A DNA stretch of 64,000 nt from Planococcus plakortidis (GTDB lineage Bacteria; Bacillota; Bacilli; Bacillales_A; Planococcaceae), in contig NZ_CP016539.2 in NCBI RefSeq assembly GCF_001687605.2, positions 1,084,501 through 1,148,500 of the forward strand, written 5' to 3'. Position 1 is the stretch's first letter, and each line of letters opens with the position of its first letter. The notes under the pieces were generated by a model that worked only from the letters and a program-made list of their open reading frames with translations, ran no database searches and had not been told where the DNA came from. Below, piece after piece: positions 24,125 through 33,465 of this stretch. A program made the position numbers and the translations under genes.

Positions 24125-25117
24125 ATGTATTTCGTAGATAATAAAGGCATTACAGACCCGCGCATCAACTTAGCGATCGAGGAATACTTATTGAAAACGA
24201 TGGATGTCGAGCAAAATCCATTCTTGCTGTTCTATATCAATGAACCGTCCATCATCATCGGCAAAAACCAGAACACGGCAGAAGAGATCAACACCGATTA
24301 CGTCGATTCGAATGGCATTCACGTCGTGCGCCGGCTTTCGGGCGGTGGGGCGGTCTATCATGACCACGGCAATTTGAATTTCAGTTTCATCACGAAAGAC
24401 GACGGCAATAGCTTCCGTGATTTCCGCAAGTTCACGGAACCAGTCGTCAAGGCTTTGCAGGACATGGGAGTCAACGCCGAGCTTTCGGGCCGGAACGATC
24501 TTCTGGCGGAAGGGCGCAAGATTTCAGGCAACGCCCAGTTCGCGACAAGAGGCCGCATGTATAGCCACGGTACGCTGCTATTCGATACGAAAATGGATGA
24601 AGTCGTTTCGGCTCTGAAAGTAAGCAAGGAAAAGATCGAGTCGAAAGGCATTAAATCGATCCGCAGCCGTGTGGCGAATATTTCGGAATTCCTCGACCAG
24701 GATATGTCGGTCGAACAATTCCGTGAAGCGTTGCTGCATTCCATTTTTGACGGCCAGGATAATGTCCGCTTCTGGGAACTGACGGATGAAGATTGGGAAA
24801 ATATCCATGAATTGTCCAAGGAACGCTACGCGAATTGGGAATGGAATTATGGGAAGTCGCCAAAGTTCAACATTAAGCATTCCCATCGCTTCCCAGTCGG
24901 CGGCATCGATGTCCGCCTTCAAGTAGAGAAAGGGATCGTGCAGGAAGCGAATATTTACGGCGACTTTTTCGGGGTCGGCGATGTAGCGGAAATCGAGCAG
25001 GCCATCACCGGCGTGAAATACGAACGCGCTGCGCTTGCCGAAGCGATCGAAGGGATCGACATCCCGAAATTGCTCGGGGGAATCACGACAGAAGATTTCC
25101 TCAAGTTGATTTATTAA
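24125..25117 (+). CDS. lplJ: Lipoate-protein ligase LplJ
   Basis: A 330-residue enzyme that activates lipoate with ATP and attaches it to lipoyl domains such as GcvH and E2 subunits. Family motifs: INLAIEEYLL, PSIIIGKNQNTAEEIN, VVRRLSGGGAVYHDHGNLNFSF (the RRxSGGGxVYHD signature split here at residues 61-82) and GNAQF. The C-terminal accessory domain is present. AAAGGAGAGAGAG lies before the ATG. Monocistronic, with its own terminator. Confidence 0.95.
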   Translation: MYFVDNKGITDPRINLAIEEYLLKTMDVEQNPFLLFYINEPSIIIGKNQNTAEEINTDYVDSNGIHVVRRLSGGGAVYHDHGNLNFSFITKDDGNSFRDFRKFTEPVVKALQDMGVNAELSGRNDLLAEGRKISGNAQFATRGRMYSHGTLLFDTKMDEVVSALKVSKEKIESKGIKSIRSRVANISEFLDQDMSVEQFREALLHSIFDGQDNVRFWELTDEDWENIHELSKERYANWEWNYGKSPKFNIKHSHRFPVGGIDVRLQVEKGIVQEANIYGDFFGVGDVAEIEQAITGVKYERAALAEAIEGIDIPKLLGGITTEDFLKLIY

Positions 25118-25128
25118 GATTTTTTGTG

Positions 25129-25155
25129 GAGCCTGCTTTCGAGCAGGCTCTTTTG
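25129..25155 (+). terminator. Terminator of lplJ
   Basis: GAGCCTGCT, loop TTCG, AGCAGGCTC, TTTTG. Confidence 0.9.
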
Positions 25156-25188
25156 TTAGAATAGAAAGAAACGAGAGGGGGAAGAGAT

Positions 25189-25893
25189 ATGGGTGAACAG
25201 CGGATATTCATTGTAGAGGATGATACAAAGATCGCTTCGCTATTATCCGATACCTTGCAAAAATACCATTACCAAGTGGAAACCGCGAAAGACTTCGACC
25301 GCATCTTGGAGGAGTTCGCTGCCTTCGACCCCCATTTGATTCTTTTGGATATCAATTTGCCTTCTTATGACGGGTATTATTGGTGCCGGCAGTTGAGGCA
25401 GCAGACGACTTGCCCGATCCTGTTCATTTCCGCCAGGTCAGGCGAGATGGACCAAGTATTTGCGCTTGAAAATGGCGGCGATGATTTCATTACGAAACCT
25501 TTCCATTATGAAATCGTCCTTGCAAAAATAAGAAGCCATTTAAGAAGGGCTTATGGGGAATATGCGCCGAAACAAGAAGAACGCACGGTTCGTGCAGGAC
25601 GGCTTGTGTTGTACATGGAGCGGCTGGAATTGCATTGCCGGGAAACGGAAATCCCGCTCCAGAAAAAAGAAAGCACCATTTTAGAACTATTGATGGATGC
25701 GTATCCGAAAGTGGTGACGCGCGAGCAATTGCTCGAAGAACTGTGGGATGACCAGGCATTTGTCGATGAAAACACCTTGAACGTCAATATGGCCCGTGTG
25801 CGCAAGAAACTGACGGATTATGGCATCCAAAGTTTCATTGAGACGGTGCGCGGCGCCGGCTACCGTCTTGTGCTCGGCAGGGAGGAGCAATGA
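25189..25893 (+). CDS. OmpR-family response regulator, BceR-like
   Basis: A 234-residue regulator: receiver domain with acidic pair EDD (10-12), phosphorylated Asp 54 in LILLDINLP, and Lys in FITKPF; C-terminal winged helix with VTREQLLEELWDD and ETVRGAGYRL. The family (BceR, YvcP, YxdJ) answers peptide antibiotics such as bacitracin. GAGGGGGAAGAG is upstream of the ATG. First gene of a four-gene overlapping set (regulator, kinase, ATPase, permease) typical of BceRS-BceAB modules. Confidence 0.9.
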   Translation: MGEQRIFIVEDDTKIASLLSDTLQKYHYQVETAKDFDRILEEFAAFDPHLILLDINLPSYDGYYWCRQLRQQTTCPILFISARSGEMDQVFALENGGDDFITKPFHYEIVLAKIRSHLRRAYGEYAPKQEERTVRAGRLVLYMERLELHCRETEIPLQKKESTILELLMDAYPKVVTREQLLEELWDDQAFVDENTLNVNMARVRKKLTDYGIQSFIETVRGAGYRLVLGREEQ

Positions 25894-26900
25894 TGCTGCG
25901 GTTATTCATGCGTGAACATGCCGCATTTATCGTGTTCCAGTTCTTACTTGTCGGCTTCATCCTCATGCTTTACTGGCTCGATGGATTCCGCAATGTGGAG
26001 ACCGCGGTCTATTCGTTCATCATCAGCTTATTGCTGCTTGGCAGTTTTCTCGGCGTCCGTTTTGCGATGCGCTACCGGTATTACGAGCGGTTGCTCAGCG
26101 ACCCGCCGAATATGGAACATGCTTTGCAGCGGGAGGGGCGTTCGCCGGAACAAAAGCAGACGGAACAGTATATGCAGAAACTGTACCGCCTCTATCAATA
26201 CGAAGTTCAGTCACTGTACGCGGGCCAGACGCGCCACCTGCAATTCATCAATCAATGGGTGCACCAGATGAAGACGCCGCTATCGGTCATGCATTTGTTA
26301 TTGCAGGAGCCCGAAGAACTGGATAAGGCAAGCATCCGCGAAGAAGTGGACCGTCTGCGCGCAGGGCTGGACACAGTCCTGATGAACGCCCGCCTCGATA
26401 CATTCGAGCAGGACATGCAAATCGAGCAGGCATCGCTGCGTGGCATGGTCTCCGAGATGGTGACGGAAAACAAGCGCTTGTTCATCTCGCGCCGTGTCTA
26501 TCCGGAAATCGATATCGACGAACGCTATCAAGTGGCGACAGACCGCAAATGGATGAAGTTCATCATCGGCCAATTGCTGACGAATGCGGTGAAATATACA
26601 TTCGAAGAAAACAAGAAACTGTACATCCGGGCGAGCTGCCTAGAAGGCACGATTACCTTGTCGGTGCAAGATGAAGGCATCGGCATCCCGCCCTCGGATT
26701 TGCCGCGCGTCACCAAAGCCTTCTTCACAGGAGAGAACGGGCGCCTGAGTGGCGAGTCGACCGGCATGGGGCTGTATCTGGCCCAGGAAGTATGCAACCG
26801 GCTTGGCCATGAACTGGAAATCACTTCATCGAAAGGCCAAGGGACGACCGTATCGATCGTCTTTCCGTATCAGGAACAGAATGTAGGGGGAACAACATGA
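25890..26900 (+). CDS. Intramembrane-sensing histidine kinase, BceS-like
   Basis: A 336-residue kinase with two N-terminal helices (about 11-31 and 41-61) and almost no extracellular loop, so it cannot sense ligand alone and depends on the transporter in this family. The H-box is NQWVHQMKTPLSV with His 125; the ATPase domain has N-box LTNAVKYT, G1 DEGIGIP and G2 GMGLYLA. The start ATG at 25890 overlaps the regulator gene; a second ATG follows at 25893 with better spacing from GGAGGAG. Confidence 0.9.
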   Translation: MMLRLFMREHAAFIVFQFLLVGFILMLYWLDGFRNVETAVYSFIISLLLLGSFLGVRFAMRYRYYERLLSDPPNMEHALQREGRSPEQKQTEQYMQKLYRLYQYEVQSLYAGQTRHLQFINQWVHQMKTPLSVMHLLLQEPEELDKASIREEVDRLRAGLDTVLMNARLDTFEQDMQIEQASLRGMVSEMVTENKRLFISRRVYPEIDIDERYQVATDRKWMKFIIGQLLTNAVKYTFEENKKLYIRASCLEGTITLSVQDEGIGIPPSDLPRVTKAFFTGENGRLSGESTGMGLYLAQEVCNRLGHELEITSSKGQGTTVSIVFPYQEQNVGGTT

Positions 26901-27670
26901 CAGTAGTGAAAATCGATGAAGTGACTAAAGTCTATGAAGGAAAAGTGACGCATCGTGCATTGAACCAATTAAGCTTCGAGGTGGAAAAAGGGGAATTTTT
27001 AGCCGTGATGGGCCCTTCCGGAAGCGGCAAGACGACGCTATTGAACTTGATTTCAACCATCGATTCATTGACTTCGGGCACTATCCTCATCAACGGCATC
27101 AATCCGCATTCCTTGGATAAGGACGAACTGCCGCTATTCCGCCGGCGCCAGCTCGGGTTTGTGTTCCAGGATTTCAACTTGCTGCAGATGCTGACCGTCG
27201 AGGAAAACCTGGTACTGCCGCTGACGCTTGACGGCATGCCGGTGAAGGAAATGGAAAGCCGCGTCCAGGAATTGGCGGCGCGGCTTCATTTGCAACCGTT
27301 CCTCCATAAGAAGCCGAATGAAATTTCCGGCGGGGAAGCGCAGCGCACGGCAATCGGGCGCGCGCTCATCCACCGCCCGGCGCTTATACTCGCGGACGAA
27401 CCGACCGGCAATCTCGATTCAAAAGCATCCAAGGATGTGCTCGAGCTATTGAGCGGCTTGAGCCGTGAAGAAGGGACGACGATCATCATGGTGACGCACG
27501 ACCCGATCGCGGCGAGCTATTGCGACCGGGTGCTGTTCATCAAAGACGGCGAATTCTTCAATGAAATCTACGGCGACGAGCGCCGCCAGACATTCTACCA
27601 AAAGATCCTCAACGTGTTATCTCTATTGGGAGGCTCCGTCAATGACCTTTCGCCAACTCGCCTTCCGTAA
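26897..27670 (+). CDS. ABC transporter ATP-binding protein, BceA-like
   Basis: A 257-residue ATPase: Walker A GPSGSGKTT (39-47), Q-loop FQDFNLLQ, signature ISGGEAQR, Walker B LILADEPTGNLDS and H-loop MVTHD. The MacB/LolD/BceA subtype. It overlaps the kinase gene by ATGA and the permease gene by 29 bases, so translation is coupled throughout. It drives the peptide-antibiotic transporter and contributes to flux sensing. Confidence 0.92.
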   Translation: MTVVKIDEVTKVYEGKVTHRALNQLSFEVEKGEFLAVMGPSGSGKTTLLNLISTIDSLTSGTILINGINPHSLDKDELPLFRRRQLGFVFQDFNLLQMLTVEENLVLPLTLDGMPVKEMESRVQELAARLHLQPFLHKKPNEISGGEAQRTAIGRALIHRPALILADEPTGNLDSKASKDVLELLSGLSREEGTTIIMVTHDPIAASYCDRVLFIKDGEFFNEIYGDERRQTFYQKILNVLSLLGGSVNDLSPTRLP

Positions 27671-29578
27671 CGTTTTCAGGAATTTGAGAAGCTACGCAGC
27701 TTTCCTGTTGGCCAGCGTCTTTTCGGTCATGGTGTTTTTCATTTATTCGATGTTCATCTTCCATCCGTTATTCGAGGAAGAAGGATTCCGCGTACTGGCC
27801 GTGCGCGGCATGTTCATCGCGGAAATCGTGCTGTATATTTTTACGCTGTTCTTCCTGTTCTATTCCTTGAGCGCGTTTTTGCAGGCACGGACGAAAGAAT
27901 TCGGCGTCTTGATGCATCTCGGGATGAGCAAGAAGCAGCTTAACAAATTGGTGTTTTTCGAGACGATGATCCTCGGGGCTTGTCGACAGCGGCAGGCATT
28001 ATCTTCGGTTTCGCGTTCACGAAATTCTTTTTCATGATCGGGCGCGAAATCATGCAATTAGAGGCATTGCCGCTGTATTTCTCCTGGAAACCGTTTGTGC
28101 TGACTGTTGGCGCTTTTGCCAGTTTATTTATCATTATCTCGCTTATCAGCGTGTCTTTTATCCGCACGAAACGCGTCGTCGATTTGCTGGAGGGCTTTTG
28201 GAAGGCCGATGAGGAAGCGGCATATTCACCGGCCTTGTCGGCGTTCGGATTGGTGCTGCTCGGGATCGCCTATTTCCTCGCGGCGACGGTTTCCGACCGG
28301 ACCGTTTACATCATGGTGTTCATCGTCCCGCCACTCGCGACGATCGGCACGTATTTGTTTTTCACGCATTCGATCCACACCTTCCTTCAATTGTATAAGA
28401 AGCGACGCAGTATCTATTGGCATAAAACGCGACTCGTGTCGCTTGCGGAAGCAGCGGTCAAATTAAAGGACAGCGCTCAAATGTTCTTTATCGTGACCAT
28501 TGTCTCGACGGTCGCTTTCCTGACGGTCGGCACGCTTGCCTCATTCACTTCCTATACAGCGGAGTTCCGGCAAAGCAACCCGCTCGGCTTGATTTACGTT
28601 TCTTTTGAAGGCAATACACTCGAACAGCAGCAACTCGGCCAGTTGGAGCGCGAACTCGAACAACAACAGCTCGCTTATACGCTCGTGCCTTTGGAAGTGA
28701 AGCGGCAGACCTCGAGCGCCAGCGGAAATGACGTCGACATCATGGCCTTGTCCGAGTTCAACCGGCTCGCCGTGGCGCTCGGCCATAACCCGGCAACGCT
28801 TCAAGCGGGCGAAGCGATGTTCGTGCCGTTTTCACAGGAATCGCTCCGTGAGCTGCAAAGAAGTTACGCCGAAACGGAATTGCTGGAAAGCGGGGTGGAG
28901 CTGACCATCGATCAGACCTACCCGCAAGTGCTGTTTCCGGCACATACCTTGAACGCCAATACGATCATCTTAAATAATGAGGATTTCAGCAAAGTCGACG
29001 AACCATTGATGGGTTATCCGCCAGGCGCATCGGATTTCCGCTACTATGCCTTCCATGTGCCGGATTGGACAGAAACCGTCTCGATCGGCGAAACCGTCCG
29101 CTACCCGGTCAGCGAGGCGATGGTCAGCGGGAATTTCACTGGCCTCAATTATTATTTCGAGAATCCGGGATACGAGTACCGCTGGTTCAAATCATCCTTT
29201 GCGCTATTATTGTTCATTGGCTTGATGGTGGCGGCGGTGTTCCTGCTGGCAGCCGGCAGCTTCATTTATTTTAAATTGTATACAGGGCTTGAGCGCGACC
29301 GCAGGCAATATCAATTGATGGTGCGCCTTGGGATGACGGAGCGAGAACTCGGCAAAATCGTCAACCGCCAGCTTGTGCCGCTGTTCTTCCTGCCATGGGC
29401 ACTGGCCCTGCTTCACAGTGCTTTTGCGTTCATCTCGCTCCAAGTCGTGTGGGATGAGTTTGCGGAGCTATCGATTTTATCAGAGATGGCGATAGTGCTC
29501 GGCGGCTTTACGCTCATGCAGATTCTCTATTTCTACCTGATCCGTTGGCGCTATATCGCCCATTTGAAAGCGTATTGA
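27642..29578 (+). pseudogene. BceB-like ABC transporter permease, interrupted by a frameshift
   Basis: The first part (from ATG 27642) reads MTFRQLAFRNVFRNLRSYAA with two FtsX-type helices and reaches FFETMILG at about 27977. The frame then gives a nonsense tail stopping at 28037. The rest continues in another frame from about 27980 (LSTAAGIIFGFAFTKFF) to 29578, with further helices and the large extracellular domain of BceB (about 28550-29150). One added G in the run GGGG at 27975-27978 joins them as LGGLSTAAG and gives a protein of about 645 residues, the BceB length. Both parts look otherwise intact. Confidence 0.85.
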
Positions 29579-29587
29579 GTGGAAGTG

Positions 29588-29615
29588 GCCGCTGGAATAA
29601 TCCAGCGGCTTTTTT
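29588..29615 (+). terminator. Terminator of the BceRS-BceAB-type module
   Basis: GCCGCTGGA, loop ATAA, TCCAGCGGC, TTTTTT. Confidence 0.92.
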
Positions 29616-29637
29616 GCTGGGGATTTTTGGTGGGCAG

Positions 29638-29666
29638 TTGTATTGTCTGAAGATTTATTTTATAAT
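29638..29666 (+). promoter_or_regulatory. SigA promoter of the acyl-CoA ligase gene
   Basis: TTGTAT (29638-29643), 17-base spacer, TATAAT (29661-29666). Confidence 0.7.
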
Positions 29667-29680
29667 GAAAACAGTAAATA

Positions 29681-29698
29681 TGAATGAGTATTCATTCA
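29681..29698. promoter_or_regulatory. FadR operator
   Basis: TGAATGAGTATTCATTCA fits the Bacillus FadR consensus TGAATGAnTAnTCATTCA at every defined base. It lies about 15 bases after the -10, so the repressor would block transcription until long-chain acyl-CoA releases it. Confidence 0.9.
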
Positions 29699-29717
29699 AC
29701 AGAAAGAGGGATAATCA

Positions 29718-31271
29718 ATGAATTTGGCAGAACGTGTTCACGAAATTGCACAACAGGAAGCTGGCAGAATTGCCTATACGTTCATGGGCAAAGATACGAG
29801 TTATGGGGAATTCGATCAATCGGTATCGAAATTCGCTGGGGCATTGCGGGAACTCGGCGTGGAAAAAGGGGACCACGTCGCATTTCTTTTGAGCAATACG
29901 CCGCATTTCCTTATTTCTCTCTACGCCACGTTGCGCCTGGGCGCGACGGCTGTGCCTGTCAACCCGATCTACAGCCCGGATGAAATCGCTTACATTGTCA
30001 ATAACAGCGATGCAAAAGTGGTCATAGCACTTGACGCTTTGCTGCCGCTTGTGGAAAAAGCGCATCAGGCGTTGCCGGCGGTGGAAACGTACGTCATTTG
30101 CGAGACCGACCCATCGACTCCTGAAAAGATGGCGCAGCTGCCAGAAGCCGTCAAAGGGAAAGTCCGTTCATTCACACAGCTTCTGTCAACTGCCGATGCT
30201 TTTGCTGGAACTGCTGATATTGCAAAAGATGACAATGCTGTCATTCTTTATACGTCTGGGACGACGGGCAAGCCAAAAGGCGCGATGCTGACGCATGGCA
30301 ATCTCTACTCCAACGCACGGGATGTCGCGGAGTATCTTCAAATCACGCCGGATGACCGAGTAGTGGCAACGCTGCCTGTATTCCACGTATTCGCGCTTAC
30401 AGTCGTCGTCAATGCTCCGCTTATGCAAGGCGCAACCATCGTTCTTGTGCCGCGCTTTACGCCGCAGGACGTTTTCGCAGCGACAAAGGCAACACAAGCG
30501 ACCGTCTTTGCGGGCGTCCCGACAATGTTCAATTTCATGTACCAGCTGCCAGAAGTGGACCCGGCCGATTTCGCTTCTGTGCGCTTAGCGATTTCCGGCG
30601 GGTCGGCCATGCCTGTCGCGTTGCTGCATAATTTCGAAGACAAGTTCAATGTGCGGATCTCTGAAGGCTACGGCTTATCGGAAGCTTCACCAGTTACCTG
30701 CTTCAACCCAATCGACCGCGAAAGAAAAGCCGGATCCATCGGCACCTCGATCATTAATGTCGAGAACAAAGTGGTCAATGAACTCGGCGATGAAGTGCCG
30801 GTCGGCGAAGTGGGCGAATTGATCGTCCGCGGACCGAACGTCATGAAAGGTTATTACAAAATGCCGGAAGAAACGCAAGCCACGATCAAAGACGGCTGGC
30901 TTTACACAGGAGATCTCGCGAAGGTCGATGAGGAAGGCTATTTCTACATCGTTGACCGCAAAAAAGACATGATCATCGTCGGCGGCTATAACGTCTATCC
31001 GCGAGAAGTGGAAGAAGTGCTATTTGCCCATCCTTCGATTGTTGAAGCGGCAGTGGTCGGATTGCCGGACGCTGACTTCGGAGAATCGGTCAATGCCTAT
31101 GTGGTGTTGAAAGACGATTCTGTTTCCATCGAAGAGCTTCAGGCGTATTGCGCGGAGCATTTAGCAAAATATAAAGTGCCGCGCCATTTAGAGGTCCTGG
31201 ATGAACTGCCGAAAAACACGACCGGCAAGATCCTGCGCCGTTCGTTGAAAGACCAAGCCGTAAAAAAATGA
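29718..31271 (+). CDS. Fatty-acid acyl-CoA ligase (AMP-binding)
   Basis: A 517-residue adenylate-forming enzyme: P-loop-like YTSGTTGKPKG (about 178-188), A5 GYGLSEASPV, A7 YTGDLAKVDEEGYFYIVDR, A8 GGYNVYPREVEE and A10 PKNTTGKILRR. This is the LcfB/FadD arrangement. It activates fatty acids with ATP and CoA. The FadR box upstream supports a role in fatty-acid degradation. AAAGAGGG lies before the ATG. Chain-length preference cannot be read. Confidence 0.92.
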   Translation: MNLAERVHEIAQQEAGRIAYTFMGKDTSYGEFDQSVSKFAGALRELGVEKGDHVAFLLSNTPHFLISLYATLRLGATAVPVNPIYSPDEIAYIVNNSDAKVVIALDALLPLVEKAHQALPAVETYVICETDPSTPEKMAQLPEAVKGKVRSFTQLLSTADAFAGTADIAKDDNAVILYTSGTTGKPKGAMLTHGNLYSNARDVAEYLQITPDDRVVATLPVFHVFALTVVVNAPLMQGATIVLVPRFTPQDVFAATKATQATVFAGVPTMFNFMYQLPEVDPADFASVRLAISGGSAMPVALLHNFEDKFNVRISEGYGLSEASPVTCFNPIDRERKAGSIGTSIINVENKVVNELGDEVPVGEVGELIVRGPNVMKGYYKMPEETQATIKDGWLYTGDLAKVDEEGYFYIVDRKKDMIIVGGYNVYPREVEEVLFAHPSIVEAAVVGLPDADFGESVNAYVVLKDDSVSIEELQAYCAEHLAKYKVPRHLEVLDELPKNTTGKILRRSLKDQAVKK

Positions 31272-31277
31272 TGATGC

Positions 31278-31312
31278 ACCGCTTTCCGCATTCAGTGGAA
31301 AGCGGTTTTATT
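31278..31312 (+). terminator. Terminator of the acyl-CoA ligase gene
   Basis: ACCGCTTTCC, loop GCATTCAGT, GGAAAGCGGT, TTTTATTTG. Confidence 0.88.
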
Positions 31313-31355
31313 TGATTAGGGAGGTGCGGCAGAAACGGTTTCCGGACAACTGCAA

Positions 31356-31384
31356 TTGAAAAGACAGATAATTATCTATATAGT
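31356..31384 (+). promoter_or_regulatory. SigA promoter of the S9 peptidase gene
   Basis: TTGAAA (31356-31361), 17-base spacer, TATAGT (31379-31384). The palindrome GATAATTATC (31368-31377) lies inside the spacer. Confidence 0.75.
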
Positions 31385-31435
31385 GAAAGGGCAACTGTTA
31401 CGAAAAACGAAATAATTATCCAGGAGGCTGAGCGT

Positions 31436-33415
31436 GTGTCGAAAAAAGCTGTTGAAATAGAAGATTTACTCAAATTAGTATCCGTGACCGACCCGAAGAT
31501 TTCACCCGACGGGAAACGGGCGGTTTTCGTCCAAACAAAGATGGACGAAGAAGAAAATACATATCATTCACATCTATACCATGTTTCCCTGGAAACTGGT
31601 GATGCCACTCCATGGACCTATGGCAAAAGCCGCAACAGCCAACCGGCATGGTCAGCGGATGGGCGCCACGTCGCGTTTCTCTCCGACCGCAATGACAAGA
31701 ATCAATTGTATATCCTTCCGGCAGACGGCGGGGAAGCCCGCGCTGTCACCGATTTCGAAAAAGGCGTGAGCAGTTTCCGCTGGTCGCCCTGCAATAAGAA
31801 AGTCTGGGTCAATGCGCTGGCGCAAGACGGCAAGACCATCACTGATAAAGAAGCAGAAGAAGAGGATGGCAAGAAAAAGCCTGAACCGTATCGCGCAACG
31901 GCCATGAAATACAAAATGGATGGCAATGGGCTGATCGAGCAGGACTGCCACCGCCAAATCGGGTCTGTGGACCTGGAAACAGGGGCAGTGGAGCAGTTGA
32001 CGGAAGGTCCATATCATTTCAGCTTGGAAGCCATTTCCCACGACGGCAAAAGAGTGGTATATGGCTCGGCCAAAGAAGAAAACCAGGATTTCATTTTCCG
32101 CCAGTCGCTCTATATGCGCGACCTGGATACTGGGGAAGAAACCGCCATCATCGAACAAGATGGCTATTACGGAGATGCCGCATTTTCCTTCGACGATGCA
32201 CGCTTGGCGTTTGTCGGCCACTCACGCACTTACGAAAATGCCACGCAAGCCGAACTCTATGTATACGATACGGCAAATCAAACGACGCAATGCCTGACAG
32301 AAGGCATCGATGCCCCGATCGGTGATTATGTGGTGGCGGACCATCAACAAGGCGCGCAGGCGCCCGGCGTCGTCTGGACGAAAGATGACCATTTATATTT
32401 CCAGGTGTCGACGGAAGGCGATGTGCGCCTGTATTTCGCCTCGCTTGATGGCGCGGTATATCCGGCTTCTCCTGAAGATGAGCATGTCTATGGCTATGAT
32501 ATCGCTAGAGACGGCAGTTTCGCGCTGGCCGCGATCAGTGACCCGGTGTCTCCTGGAGAACTTTACAAACTCGCCATCTCGACTGGAGAGCGCGAAGCAC
32601 TGACTGCCTGCAATGCAAATTATCTCGAGCAAACGGAAATGATTGCACCGTCTTCCGTCTCGCATACAACGGAAGACGGCTTTAGTGTACATGGCTGGCT
32701 CATGAAGCCACGCGGATTCGAAGCAGGTAAAAAATATCCGCTCGTGGTCAATATCCACGGCGGGCCGCACGCGATGTATGCCAATACGTTCGTCCATGAA
32801 ATGCAGCTGCTTGCTGCAAGCGGCTATGGTGTCCTGTATGTCAATCCGCGCGGCAGCCACGGCTATGGCCAAAGCTTTGTCGACGCGGTACGCGGCGATT
32901 ACGGCGGTGGGGATTACCGCGATATCATGGGGGCGCTCGACGGTGTGCTCGGCGAAAACGAATGGGTGGATACGGAGCGGCTCGGTGTGACCGGCGGCAG
33001 CTACGGCGGATTCATGACCAACTGGATTGTCGCGCATACGGATCGCTTCAAAGCGGCGGTGACCCAGCGTTCGATCTGCAATTGGATTTCCTTTTTCGGG
33101 GTTTCGGACATCGGCTATTATTTCAGCGACTGGCAGCACGGGGCATCCATGGATGACGTCGATAAGCTGTGGGAGCATTCCCCGCTGAAATACGCGAAAG
33201 ATATCCAAACGCCACTGCTTATTTTGCATTCGGAAAACGACCACCGCTGCCCGATCGAGCAAGCGGAGCAATTGTTCATCACCTTGAAGAGCATGCATAA
33301 GGAAACCGAATTCGTCCGTTTCCCGGAAGCCGACCATAATCTGTCGCGCACCGGCAAACCGAATTTGCGTTTTGCACGCTTGCAGGAAATTACCGGCTGG
33401 ATGGAGCGGCTCTAA
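31436..33415 (+). CDS. S9 family (prolyl-oligopeptidase-type) serine peptidase
   Basis: A 659-residue enzyme: N-terminal beta-propeller with repeats such as DPKISPDGKRAVFV and QPAWSADGRHVAFLSDR, then an alpha/beta-hydrolase domain with oxyanion segment NIHGGPHAMY, nucleophile GGSYGGFM (Ser near 522), Asp in HSENDHRCP (near 601) and His in EADHNLSR (near 634). This resembles acylaminoacyl peptidases (YuxL type). No signal peptide, so cytoplasmic; it cleaves short peptides. GTG start at 31436 with CCAGGAGG 8 bases upstream. Monocistronic. Confidence 0.93.
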   Translation: MSKKAVEIEDLLKLVSVTDPKISPDGKRAVFVQTKMDEEENTYHSHLYHVSLETGDATPWTYGKSRNSQPAWSADGRHVAFLSDRNDKNQLYILPADGGEARAVTDFEKGVSSFRWSPCNKKVWVNALAQDGKTITDKEAEEEDGKKKPEPYRATAMKYKMDGNGLIEQDCHRQIGSVDLETGAVEQLTEGPYHFSLEAISHDGKRVVYGSAKEENQDFIFRQSLYMRDLDTGEETAIIEQDGYYGDAAFSFDDARLAFVGHSRTYENATQAELYVYDTANQTTQCLTEGIDAPIGDYVVADHQQGAQAPGVVWTKDDHLYFQVSTEGDVRLYFASLDGAVYPASPEDEHVYGYDIARDGSFALAAISDPVSPGELYKLAISTGEREALTACNANYLEQTEMIAPSSVSHTTEDGFSVHGWLMKPRGFEAGKKYPLVVNIHGGPHAMYANTFVHEMQLLAASGYGVLYVNPRGSHGYGQSFVDAVRGDYGGGDYRDIMGALDGVLGENEWVDTERLGVTGGSYGGFMTNWIVAHTDRFKAAVTQRSICNWISFFGVSDIGYYFSDWQHGASMDDVDKLWEHSPLKYAKDIQTPLLILHSENDHRCPIEQAEQLFITLKSMHKETEFVRFPEADHNLSRTGKPNLRFARLQEITGWMERL

Positions 33416-33424
33416 TTATAGAAG

Positions 33425-33461
33425 AAAAGCCAGGCAGAGAGTTTTCTCCGCCTGGCCTTTT
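33425..33461. terminator. Bidirectional terminator between the S9 peptidase and enoyl-CoA hydratase genes
   Basis: AAAAGCCAGGCAGAG paired with CTCCGCCTGGCCTTTTT, one mismatch. Confidence 0.88.
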
Positions 33462-33465
33462 TGGG

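Noticed and set aside
29684-29983. A 99-residue plus-strand frame over the acyl-CoA ligase start
   Set aside because: Shadow of the ligase gene in another frame, beginning within the FadR box and without a ribosome site.
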